Of a stretch of 64,000 nt of DNA, positions 37,532-48,349 are shown one piece after another. The stretch spans positions 62,001 to 126,000 of the forward strand of contig JALRME010000021.1 in the NCBI GenBank assembly GCA_026120035.1, read 5' to 3'. How positions within the stretch are numbered: position 1 is the first letter of the stretch; the number at the start of each line of letters is the position of its first letter. The position numbers and the translations under genes are program-made. The notes beneath the pieces were generated by a model. It did no database searches, was not told where the DNA came from, and was given only the letters and a program-made list of their open reading frames with translations. Source of the DNA: Coleophoma eucalyptorum (lineage: Eukaryota > Ascomycota > Leotiomycetes > Helotiales > Dermateaceae).

Positions 37532-38532
37532 TCAAATCTCATAGACATGCTTCACCTTTCTGTCCTTTCCAACGACAAGCCTCAATTGTCTCCCGTCAGA
37601 ACCCTCCCCGTTTAAGACACCCTGCCTCAGCGTCTCGGTATAGAGCTCATACGCAGGGTAATAGCCATCGACGAATTTGACAACCTGCTCGTCCGACATA
37701 CCAGCACCCTTCTCTCTTCTCAAAGCTGCTTCTTGCTGGAGTCTCCAGTCATACACGAAACCTGTCTCCTCAGCATCGACATGTATAAATGCATCAAAAC
37801 AATCGGTCATGACATCATACTCTCGCAATCGCTCATTTACAAAAAGCAGATCTTCAAGTCGGTGCTTACCCAGTGTTACCGTACCGGGGGCTGCATGTTT
37901 GGCTGCAACCTCTGCATCTGATAGAGCACGGAATCCAACTGACCATCCTTCAAAAATAATCACACGGATGGGTTCTTGCTCTGCGGAATTGACATTCTTC
38001 CATGCCTCTCGGGGTACACGGTCACCTTGTCCATTGTATGCAGATTTGTCGTATTGAGGGATCTTGGTCGGTTGGCTCGTTTTGAGTGCTGTGAAGAATT
38101 CGCGGGCTAGGCCCATATCGTGTGTTCCTGTGGTATTGATTAGCGTCGTGGTTCGTACTTTTTTATGACCAATTCGAAGTACTTGCCTGGCTCCCCTCTA
38201 TGTTGTACAAGTGGATTCTGCGCATGCTCCTTCGCCAGTGTGGTCTGGTCATCGTGGGTAAGATACAGATCATCGATGCTGCACACCAATGTCCCAAGGC
38301 CCTCGTCGTCTCTCAAGGTCTTTTCCAGCGCTGAGACGAGTGTTGTCTTCCCCGCACCCTGGACGCCATTTAGTCCAATAAAGAATGGGGTCCCTGGCTT
38401 GCGAGTTTGATGGTCTTTTAGGCGTGAGAGAATGAAGGGAATGCAGATTGGAGATTTATCGTCAATAATTGTAGGCTTGACAGCTGCCGCGGCATTGGGG
38501 CTACTATTGGTTGCGTCATTGGAAGAACTCAT
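37532..38532 (-). CDS. TDA10: Tda10/glycerate-kinase-like P-loop kinase
   Basis: A 313-residue P-loop kinase of the uridine/glycerate-kinase-like group that includes yeast Tda10 (YGR205W) and plant D-glycerate 3-kinase. Exons are 38532-38187 and 38127-37532. Walker A is GVQGAGKT at residues 56-63. The next segment, VCSIDDLYLTHDDQ, is the substrate/Mg2+ loop of the family. HRGEPGTHDMGL matches the conserved HRGxPGTHD motif and is created only by the splice. Further family blocks are PQYDKSAYNGQGDR and IIFEGWSVGF. The intron has a GC donor (AG|GCAAGT) and a CACAG acceptor, which is a rare class, but the joined motif argues strongly that it is real. The protein is probably cytosolic. The physiological substrate in fungi is uncertain. 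Confidence 0.9.
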
Positions 38533-39300
38533 GGCTGCACCTGGGATTTCGGTTTGGAGGGGCTCAATTGGAAGATCAATTCAGTCCAAGAAAGAGAGTT
38601 GAGCTTTGTTCACATCACTTCCAAGGCCTTCTCTTGCGCAGATAACCCCTCATATATGGGGCAACGCTGAAGCTATTCTCAAGACTTGTCAGGTAAAACG
38701 TTTACCCCATCTTGCGGCAGTAGGACTAGAAGTAAAGCCAGCCCCACAATCCGGGAATATGAAAGACCGTGTCTGAGCCCTTCCAATACTAAGCCACATC
38801 CAGGTCATGTGACAAGACGGCTATCTGCTGTGTCATCAGACATTGGCTTGTGAAAACCAAAAAGAGCAGATTGGTGGTAAGAGCTGACCCTGACAAGTTG
38901 GTATGGTGGCACGGGTAAGCCATGCAGGATCCAACCATGCTGCTCATGCGCAGGATGGACGATTATATGTATTTCATGTGAACAGCAACCAATTCCATCG
39001 ACTTCTCCGCCATTTGACATGTGAATTCCCCAGATCAAGTGATGCGTAAGATTGAGTCGCTAAACCCAAAGCAGCGACATACGTTGACCTCGGTTCGGCC
39101 TCTTGCTCAAGATCCCACGGCTGCTAAGCTACATAATGAACCTAAACCGAGCATTACTGCCGTCACTACAGTGATCTACTCCTCCACTTCTTTTTCTCCT
39201 CTTATACTCCATCAACTCCAAGAACAGAGGAGGACAATCACATCCAATCTACCTTTTTTCTTTGCTTCATCTTGCTAATATACCCTCCACACAACCAAAC
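38533..39300. other. Divergent promoter region, kinase and Fox2 genes
   Basis: 768 bp separate the two start codons. The last 130 bp before the Fox2 start are pyrimidine-rich, as usual for a fungal leader. A CCTCGG element lies at 39088-39093 (listed separately). No other gene is seen. Confidence 0.5.
39088..39093 (+). promoter_or_regulatory. CCTCGG element, candidate FarA/FarB site
   Basis: CCTCGG is the core bound by the Zn2Cys6 fatty-acid regulators FarA/FarB described in Aspergillus nidulans. It lies 208 bp upstream of the Fox2 start codon, where a fatty-acid-responsive element would be expected. It is a 6-mer, so a chance match is possible; context raises its plausibility. Confidence 0.45.
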
Positions 39301-42300
39301 ATGTCGGACCTACGGTATGACGGCCAGGTTGTTGTCGTAACAGGAGCAGGAGGAGGGTTAGGAAAAGAATATGCTTTGTTCTTTGCATCAAGAGGCGCTG
39401 CTGTCGTTGTGAATGATCTCGGCGGATCCTTCAATGGCCAAGGTGCCTCTTCAAAGGTACTAGCCTAATGCTGATGCACTCCCAAAGTCTTCACACCCAT
39501 GCATTAGCTGACCATTTGTAACAGGCCGCCGATGTTGTCGTCGACGAGATCAAGGCTGCAGGAGGAAAAGCTGTAGCAAATTACAACAGTGTCGAGGATG
39601 GTGACAAGATCATTGAAACTGCCATCTCGAACTTCGGCCGCATCGATATACTGCTAAACAATGCTGGTATCCTACGAGACGTTAGCTTCAAGAACATGAA
39701 GGATGAGGACTGGGATCTTATCATGAAGGTTCATGTTAGGGGTTCATACAAGTGTGCCAGAGCTGCCTGGCCTCACTTCAGGAAACAGAAGTTTGGCCGT
39801 GTCATTAACACTGCTTCTGCAGCCGGGTTATTTGGAAACTTTGGGCAATGCAACTACTCTGGTACGAATTCACGTGAAGTTTTGATGTTCGAAATTATGC
39901 TAATACCACCTAGCCGCTAAACTGGCTATGGTCGGTTTCACAGAGACTCTCGCCAAGGAGGGTGCGAAGTATAATATCCACGCAAACGTCATTTCTCCAA
40001 TCGGTATGTATTATGCTCTATACTCAATACCCAAAGCTGAAAATTTTGCACAGCTGCGAGTCGAATGACCCAAACTGTTATGCCACCGGATGTTCTCGAA
40101 CACCTCAAACCTGTCTGGGTTGTTCCATTGGTTGCTGTCCTCGTGCATAAGGACTGCGAAGAGAATGGTTCTATCTTTGAGACTGGCGCTGGACACATGG
40201 CCAAGTTCAGATGGGAAAGATCCAGCGGTCTGTTGCTAAAGGCCGATGATTCATACACCCCTGGCGCTATCTTGAAAAAGTGGAATGAGATCAGCAACTT
40301 CAAGGACCCAGAGTATCCCTCTGGACCAGCGGACTTCATGACTTTACTGGAGAAGTCCATGGAAATGGGTCCAAGTGATAAGGGAGAGACTCTTGATTTC
40401 AAGGGAAAGGTTGCTTTGGTTACTGGTGGTGGAGCTGGGTAAGTGACTTTGTAGTATCTCTGTTTACTTTACTAATGTCCGCAGAATCGGCCGCTGTTAC
40501 TGCTTAGCCTTCGCCAAATATGGCGCTTCTGTCGTTGTGAACGATCTCATGAATCCAGACGATGTCGTCCAAGAGATTCAAAAGATGGGCGGCAAGGCCG
40601 TTGGTGTCAAAGCTTCTGCTGAAGATGGCGATACTGTTGTTAAGGCTGCAATCGATGCTTTTGGTCGTATTGATATTGTTATTAACAATGCCGGTATTCT
40701 GCGAGACAAGGCTTTTACCAACATGGAAGACAAGCAATGGGATCAGGTTCTGGACGTTCATCTTAGAGGTACCTACAAGGTTACTAAAGCCGCTTGGCCA
40801 TACTTCTTAAAGCAAAAGTACGGACGCGTTGTCAACACCACGTCTACTAGCGGAATTTACGGTAACTTTGGACAAGCGAATTATGCTGCAGCTGTAAGTC
40901 ACATTCCTTTCTTTAGTGTACGGCCACTGATAAGTCAAAATAGAAATGTGGTATCCTTGGTTTCTCTCGAGCCCTTGCTCGCGAGGGTCTGAAGTACAAC
41001 ATTTTCGTGAACACAATTGCGCCAAATGCTGGCACAGCTATGACTCGAACAATCATGCCTGAAGAAATGGTCCAGGCATTTAAGCCTGACTATATTGCAC
41101 CACTTGTTGTTGCACTCTGCAGCGATAAAGTCCCAAAGCCACCCACTGGTGGTCTTTTCGAAGTTGGTAGTGGCTGGGTTGGCAAGACTCGCTGGCAACG
41201 ATCAGGCGGTGTCGGATTTCCAGTCGATGTCAAGCTCACACCAGAGACTGTTGTGAAGAACTGGGGAAAGATTGTTGACTTTGATGACGGACGAGCAGAC
41301 CATCCTGAAGACAGTCAAGAGGGAGTGAAGAGTATCATGGCCAACATGACAAATAGGTCAGGTGGTGCTAGCAAGGTATGAGGCTTCTCTACCATTCTTG
41401 GCTCTGCAGATGTATATTTATTACAAATTGGAAACAAATTTGATCTAACAATTGTGTTCTATTAGAAAAGTGAGCCCTCTGCAGACGTTGACCAAGAGAT
41501 TTTGGATGCCATTGCAGCCGCAAAGAAGGCCGAAGCCAACGGTACCGAATTCAAGTACGAAGAGCGTGACTCAATTCTTTACAACATTGGTATTGGAGCG
41601 AAGAAGACCGAACTTGATTATGTATTTGAAGGTAGCGATAACTTCCAAGTACTTCCCACGTTTGGTGTCATCCCATTTTTCAATGCCGATGCACCGTACA
41701 GCCTAGGGGATATTGTACCAAATTTCTCACCAATGATGCTGTTGCATGGTGAGCAGTATCTTGAAATCCTTCAATACCCTGTTCCCACCTCTGGAACACT
41801 CAAGAGCTACCCAAAGTTACTAGAAGTCGTGGATAAGGGCAACGCTGCAATCGTTAAGGGTGCTACCACAACTGTGGATGCTCACACTGGAAAGCCAGTT
41901 TTCTATAACGAGACTACAACATTTATTCGAGGTAGTGGAGGTTTTGGAGGCCAGAAAAAGCCTGAAGATCGAGGTGCTGCCACCGCTGCAAACAAGCCAC
42001 CGGCTCGGGCTCCAGATAACGTTGTAGAGGAGAAGACGACCGAGGAACAAGCAATCATCTACCGCCTGTCGGGAGATTACAAGTAGGTTCCAATAATTCT
42101 TACATTTACTTCTTAGTATATCCTGCTAAACATCATGTTCACAGCCCACTCCATGTCGACCCATCGTTTGCCAAAGTCGGTGGCTTCCCTGTCCCAATCT
42201 TGCACGGACTCTGTTTCTTTGGTATCGCTGGCAAGGCAGTCTACCAAAAATACGGAGCCTTCAAGAATATCAAAGTCCGTTTCGCAGGTACCGTCCTTCC

Positions 42301-42433
42301 TGGCCAGACACTCGTTACGGAGATGTGGAAGGAGGGCAACAAAGTTATCTTCCAAACCAAGGTGAAGGAGACTGGCAAGTTGGCTATTGCTAGTGCGGCT
42401 GTCACGCTATTGGACACTGGTGCCAAATTGTGA
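39301..42433 (+). CDS. FOX2: Peroxisomal multifunctional beta-oxidation enzyme (Fox2/MFE-2)
   Basis: This enzyme carries out the hydration and dehydrogenation steps of peroxisomal fatty-acid beta-oxidation. Eight exons: 39301-39456, 39525-39861, 39914-40003, 40054-40438, 40485-40893, 40944-41375, 41466-42082 and 42145-42433, giving 904 residues. Two tandem SDR dehydrogenase domains are plain. The first has TGAGGGLG (14-21) and the [10 protein letters not shown] strand, the second TGGGAGIG (about 317-324) and [10 protein letters not shown]. After a linker comes the MaoC/hydratase-2 domain, whose motif RLSGDYNPLHVDP carries catalytic D807 and H812. The protein ends in AKL, a functional variant of the PTS1 peroxisome signal. 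The length and domain order are those of fungal Fox2. All seven introns are 46-90 bp and all joins preserve the conserved motifs. Confidence 0.96.
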
Positions 42434-44312
42434 GCGTATTATGAGACGCAATTGGTGACGCAAAAAAATTATTTGTATTGATAGCTAGGGTACTTTATGA
42501 CTTAGATTTAGGCTTGCATTGAAACCAATTTGGAAATAAAACTTGTTGGAAAATCTATGCTATTCAGCAATCAGCTTCTATCAAGTGCAACATGGGGCTA
42601 AGCTCTTAAGTCTTTTTTCATCGTCTTGCTTACAACGCTAGTACTTGGACGAGGGCATGAGTACCTCTTTTTGAATCATAGATAAATCGGAACTGGCTCG
42701 TGCAATCCTGCAATTGGTCTGCCTCACAGTATAATTCGGTAGCCATTGTGCTGTTCGTTTAGCTAACCTTGTATTGTGTATTGAGACCTCTAAGTTGCAC
42801 TTGGACAGAAAGTTCAAACTTCAATACTAAGTACAATGATAACTAGAACTCTAAGCCACAATTTAAAGAAGGATAATGCAGTGGTATTCTCAAGCTCTAA
42901 TTTAGTTCTTGGTTTGCCTCGCTTCACTTGTGAATGTTATTCGTTTTCTACTCCGCTCAAGTCTTTCTTTTCGTAATCTAAAGATAGGAAGCATTCGAAG
43001 GATTCAACCTTTTGTGACGTCGCTGAACCAGGTTTTGCTTCCAGGCTTTTATTTATAAAAGAGACTCTTGAGCCCTCTTACTACTCCTTCCATCCTAACC
43101 CAGTGGCTCGGGGTTTGGGTAGCCCCCCCCCCCATTCTTCGACTAGGGCATTATTCTCTTCCAGTCGCCGCCTTGTCCTCCCTTCCCGCCACTGCTGTTC
43201 CTGAATCACAAAGAGATTAACTCCTAGATCATCTAGATCTCTACTATACTATTTGAGTAATTTTCCATGTCAAACGTTGGGGAAGTATGGCTCTTGAATA
43301 TTTAAGAGCCGTTGATTTTGAATCTCTCGCTAAGCGAGCTTGTATAGCTCTTATATTATACCTGGAATATGGACATGAGAGTGTTAATAGGGGGGATACC
43401 ATAACTTAAGAAGATGCCAGTGATGATGGGGAAAGGCAATGGCGAATGAGGGGAAGGTGCAGAAACAAACAGGAAAGTATGGCTACTGAATTAGAAAGTG
43501 AATAGATATCAGGAACAGAATGGGTGTTTATTGCCCCCGCTCGAAGACGCTTTTATTACCAGTTTTTAAATAGACAAGCGTAATTCTATTCGATAACGGT
43601 AATCATTCTAGACATCATAAAAATCACAGAATCAGCTCAAGCCTCTTAACTTTGTTTAGCTTATATGTTTCGATTTGGAGGGATTATTCGTAACCCGATC
43701 TTACAATCAGAACCTATTTAGTTCTATAATTTACTACCTTATATCATCAAGTTAATCGAGGTGGTTTGAGCTAGATATTCTTCAAGTTGATTGACGTAAG
43801 GGAGACAGATGTTCGTAATCTACATGTCAGCAGAAATAAGTTTGGTTGTTTATAGAATCCCATCTTAAATCTCTAAGTTATCCTATTGACTTAGCTTCTT
43901 AGGTTTACATATCTAACATAAAGTAGACCTTAGTAGTGCATAACGTACAAACTTGTAAATATTCGTATAGAGTTATAGCCATGGATAAAGTAGCTTTTGT
44001 AGACTTCCAGTAAGAATTCGATGTCATTTGATGGCGGTTTCTTAGAGATCTCTACCACTTTGACAGAGTCAAGCCATATGCGCTGACATTTCGTTTGCAG
44101 CACCTTCTTTAAACCCTTCATTTGAAAGACCTACCAGCTTTCAAGCTCAAGGACCTTCTTCCTTAAAGAACAACAACCTTCGATTTCGATCTATTGCTCA
44201 GAGGATCAAGAACATTCCACCTTTTTGCTTCTTAGACTTTCTCGGTCTAAGGAAATCCTACTATCAAAGAACCTTCAACCTCTGAGTTTCACCGTGATTC
44301 ATAGTCTCAGGC
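42434..44312. other. AT-rich intergenic spacer
   Basis: 1.9 kb between the Fox2 3' end and the BTB gene. The part at about 43.2-44.1 kb is visibly AT-rich with many TA steps and no frame above about 65 codons, which could reflect an old repeat-induced-point-mutated element, though I see no transposon domain or terminal repeat. A C11 homopolymer lies at 43123-43133. Confidence 0.5.
43123..43133. repeat. Poly-C run of 11
   Basis: Eleven consecutive C residues in an otherwise AT-rich spacer. Length calls here are error-prone. Confidence 0.9.
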
Positions 44313-45618
44313 ATGGATCTCAGCAAGTAAGTACACCCTCGCTTAAGTTCCTACACCTCCTCCATCCAGAAGAAAGAGCCTCTCGCGGTCCTATTAAGCG
44401 AGACAACTACTCACCTATCCTACTAGCCTCCTGTCAAGCAAGACCATCCACTTCCGCGTTGGTGCAAGCGGATCAGAAGCTGTACTTAACATTCACAAGA
44501 CCCTACTCCGTCAACAGAGCCCTTACTACGATGCCATCCTAGGTACTCCTGGTGCACCGAGCGAATTCTGTCTTCCCTATGAAGATCCCAAGGCTTTTCG
44601 AACCATAGCACAATGGCTATATGCCAAAAGCTTAGACAAGATCAACCTGAACTACGATCCTGTCCCTGAACCAACCGGTCCCAGCCTCGGTAGATATCCT
44701 ACAGTTGGCTACACATCTGCGAGTGGGAGTGGTGCTAGCAGTAGCTCAGCTGCACCTGCGAGAGTTAGGGGAACGGACCCAAGACCAAGTGAAAACAAAG
44801 GCGCACACGCACAAGTAGATGCAATCTCTATCTCCATTCACCAAGAGAAAGAGATTACGAAAATTTTGAAGAAGATTACCAAGGAGCAGCAGGGCTACGA
44901 CTATTCTCGACCAGTTGAGCATATCTGGCCTGACCTTGCGGATGAATGGACTCAAAAGATCAAGAACCCTACAGACTTGGGCACTATTTTAGCGAAGTTG
45001 AGAGACGATACATACGATTCATTTGAGGAGTTTAAAGAGGATATCAACCTTCTCTACCAGAACGCTGTTCTCTTCGGCGGCAAGGACAGCAAGTTTGCCA
45101 AAGGTGCAGGAAAGATTCGGGATACCATCTTCAGTCGAATTGGCGCTGCGTTACCAGAATTGGGTCTTCGTCCCCCCTTGGTCGGAAATACTTCCAGTGC
45201 CACTTTCGTTGCTGATCCAAGTTCTTCAGCTCGTCGAGATATGTTGAAGCTGATCTATCTCGCCGAGAAGTACGGTATTGCCAAGCTGGTAGATGAGGCA
45301 TTGGAGCGCTTCATTTCGATCTGCTTGTCGACGGGCTTCGTCATCAATGCCAGTACAGCCGTCACGATCCATCAGAATACAATGAGGGGCTCAAAGTTGA
45401 GGTTGTTTGTTGCGAGATCTTTGGCTTATGGTCTCCTGATGGATGAGCCTGGTGCTATGTCTACCGAGGAGTTGTATCGCTTGATGGAACATAAGGAATT
45501 GGGCTGTGAACTTCTGGAGGCTTTGCGTGGAAATACGAGTTTGGTTGCACCAGCCAAGTTGAACCCATGTGCGTATCACAGCTGCCATGGGGAGGGTGAG
45601 GAGTGCCCATTTATCTAA
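44313..45618 (+). CDS. BTB/POZ protein with bromodomain-like insert
   Basis: A 401-residue protein with an unusual layout. Exon 1 is 14 nt (44313-44326, MDLS plus a split codon). A 100 bp intron (GTAAGT...TACTAG) leads to exon 2 at 44427-45618. The BTB core covers residues about 8-76: the FRVGASGSEAVLNIHKTLL strand-helix unit, SPYYDAIL, then the LPYEDPKAFRTIAQWLY helix. A Gly/Ser/Pro linker (77-140) follows. Residues about 150-248 look like a bromodomain: the ZA-loop block YDYSRPVEHIWPDL, IKNPTDLGTI in place of the usual PMDL, YDSFEEFKEDINLLYQNAVLF, and a final helix. After it comes LIYLAEKYGIAKLVDEAL, the helical segment that in fungal BTB proteins normally follows the core directly. The usual acetyl-lysine Asn position is Gly (about residue 222). 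A chromatin or ubiquitin-adaptor role is possible but unproven. The splice acceptor choice is by inspection; a CGAG acceptor at 44402 would also keep frame. Confidence 0.8.
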
Positions 45619-45915
45619 ATGAGAGCAAGGCTGGAAATTGTGAAATATTGCTGCTGTGTTTGACGGAGGTTAACGACAAGATTAATGGTAAGTCAGAGAC
45701 CTATACAAGTCGAACACGGAGAAAGGTGTTTTTCTGGCACAATATTCCTTACGGAGTAAATTTGACCTTTTTACTTTTCTGAAGAAACACATTTTCGTCG
45801 TGGGTTCTGCTTGTACATGGAAGTACCCCAAGGGCAGCAATCTTTATGTACCAGACTGCTGCGTGTTCAGTAAACTCAGTGAGATACGGCTTACGATCTA
45901 ATTTACACTGGCTCT

Positions 45916-47911
45916 TTAATAATCACACCCTGAGCGGGAAATTTCCTTCGCCATCTGCTGCTTATTAAAATTTGCAGTGACCCAATGTCGCAACTTGCGC
46001 GTCGGTAAACCCCTCCTCTCCATCTCAGCCATTATCTCCCACATTCGCTGATCTCCATGTATACCACAGGTTCTCACCAAGAAAGCAGCAGTCCCAGGTC
46101 TCAACCACCACCCACCGCTCCTGTTTTGCGGCTCTCCTTGCTCGCCATCTACGGACTCGGCTTGGTCCACATTACGCCCAACCGCGACCATTTCATCAAG
46201 ATACTTCATAGCATCTTCGTAGTCATCTTCTCGTGCACAAATCAGAATCAATCGATCATAGGTGATGATGTCCGGTTTGACGCCTAGAGCACTCATCTCA
46301 GAGGCTATGAACATTGCGTGCTCCTTCCTATTGCTTGTTAGACGAGAAACCCCTTGCAGAAGTATGTTGAACGTGGTAGTGTCTGGGCCAGAAGCACAAA
46401 TCTTGTGTAACTTTTTATAAAAATCCATAGCCATGTTATATTGTCCAACAGCCATCGAGGCTTCTATAACAACGTTGATGGCGGACGTCTGGATTTCAAT
46501 ACCTTCTGCGTGAAGTTTTTCAAGTATGTCCCAGGCTTTGGAGCACAACTTCGAGTCGTCTTTGAGATATAAGTACAACGGCCGAGTACTAGCTGTTGAT
46601 GGCTGCTGCCCAGCATTTGCCATGATGCCAAGAACACGGAATGCAGTCTTGATGTCCGACGAAGCTGTATACGCAGCCAAGAGAGCTTCATAATGATGCA
46701 CCTGTAACGCACTTCTACGTTGGGATAGAATGCGCAAGGCTGACGTCGCCAGTATTGGATCCCCTCCTGGATGTCGGGCTGCAGTATTCAACACGTTCAC
46801 CAACATTCCATCCGGGGGATTGATTTGTGAAGTGGAGACCTTCATCAGCCAGACATACTTTGTCCCTTCATACTAAATATGGTGTTAACATAGAATACAC
46901 AAGAGTGGCATGAAAAACCTACGTGATATGCACTTGTGAAGAGATCCAATAAATAGTACCATATATACATCTCAATGACTTTCTGTCTGCTCTCAACTCT
47001 ATAACGCATCAATCGGAGAGCTTCATCAAGCTCGCCCGCTTTCCCAAGCTGATAAATGAAGATGTCGTATAGCCAAGGTTGGATGTGCATATTCTGAGAC
47101 TGCATGCTCTCTAAGTGGTCCATAGCCATTTCCAGTTGGCGATCACGAAGGAGACCAAGGATAACGCTGTGGAATCCATCAACTGTGAGCGATAGCCACC
47201 GGTCTCTCATTTCCTGTAGTATTTCATTCCGCAGTAAATAGTCCGGATGAATTGCAAGAACCTGTTTTCGTTCTACTTAATTCTCGTCGCACGTCAGTGG
47301 CAAGAATTGGTACATACCTCCAAAACGCCATGATATATCCCAGAGTCAAGACCTATCCCTGACTCTCTCAATTCTGCTAGCAAGTCCTTGACAGCTCTTA
47401 CACTCCCATTTTCAGCATCGGCATTGGCACGGATCAAGGCGTCGTAATGAACCAAATTAGGCTTCTGGCCTCTATGTCCAACTAGATATTCTACCATAGA
47501 CACAATCTGCTTGTATGCATCCTCCTCTGCCCTCATTTGCCACAGCCGATCATTCAATACAGCTATGGGCACATCGTCCAAATCATCGTACTGCTTGCGA
47601 GCATTGGGATTGGGATTTGAATTCGCTGGAGATACAGACTCAATGGCAGAGTTCTGAGTTTCTGCTTGTGGTATGTACTGGTTTGGCTTCCATGAGGGTT
47701 TGAAATTTGGTAGTTGTGGTGATGTTGCACCTTCAGAAAGCTTCACTGAGCTGTGGAGGTTTCGAAGTTGGCTTGAAGCAAGCTTTTTGGTACGAATGCG
47801 CGGACGCGCAGAGTGTAGAGTGGTCGTTGACCTCGGGGAGCATGTTAGCAGAATGTTATCAATCGACGGACAGAGGCAGCGCCAGAGTCCATCTACTGCT
47901 ACTCGAGTCAT
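45916..47911 (-). CDS. Mitochondrial pentatricopeptide-repeat (PPR) protein
   Basis: A 629-residue PPR protein, expected to bind organellar RNA. Exons are 47911-47318, 47261-46923 and 46872-45916, with introns of 56 and 50 bp. I use ATG 47911, since the frame upstream opens only on TTG. The N-terminus is Arg/Ser/Thr-rich and nearly free of acidic residues for about 50 positions ([14 protein letters not shown], then [19 protein letters not shown]), which suits a mitochondrial presequence. Helical PPR units are visible: [31 protein letters not shown] and [22 protein letters not shown]. Fungal PPR proteins commonly help translate or stabilise a single mitochondrial mRNA; the target here is unknown. 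A Trp-rich segment near the C-terminus ([18 protein letters not shown]) looks distinctive and may define the orthologue group. Confidence 0.85.
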
Positions 47912-48349
47912 TGGGGAGCTCAGCAAAAGATGCGCGGGCAATCGCTGGTGACAAGTCGCGAAATTCAGAGTTCAGCCTTGTCGTTGTCTGGTCACGTGTT
48001 GAAACGGTCATTAAGATACTACAAAAAATGGAATAGTTGCTGGGGGTTGAGCAGGAGAATTGGTTTATATTCTCGTACTGGTAATGGATGGGAGCCTCAT
48101 AACAACCACTATGCTCGTACTATGTTTTGGAGGAGCCCTTTCATCCATGCTTTTGCCAGCATATTTTGGGGTATATTCATCCTAACCGTGCTCCTTGACT
48201 TTATGTCTATCCACCCTAAGCTTTCGAGCGTGGATACCAGTTGCACGAAAGAAGGACTTTGACAAGTCATGCCAGAAGGTTGAGCAGTCCAGGAGCAGCC
48301 ATTCCTGGCTTTCGCCAGAATCTTGCATCCATCATTAGGACGTAGCAAC
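47912..48349. other. Intergenic between PPR and LSM4 genes
   Basis: 438 bp holding the LSM4 3' UTR and the PPR promoter, both minus strand. Nothing else is recognised. Confidence 0.5.
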
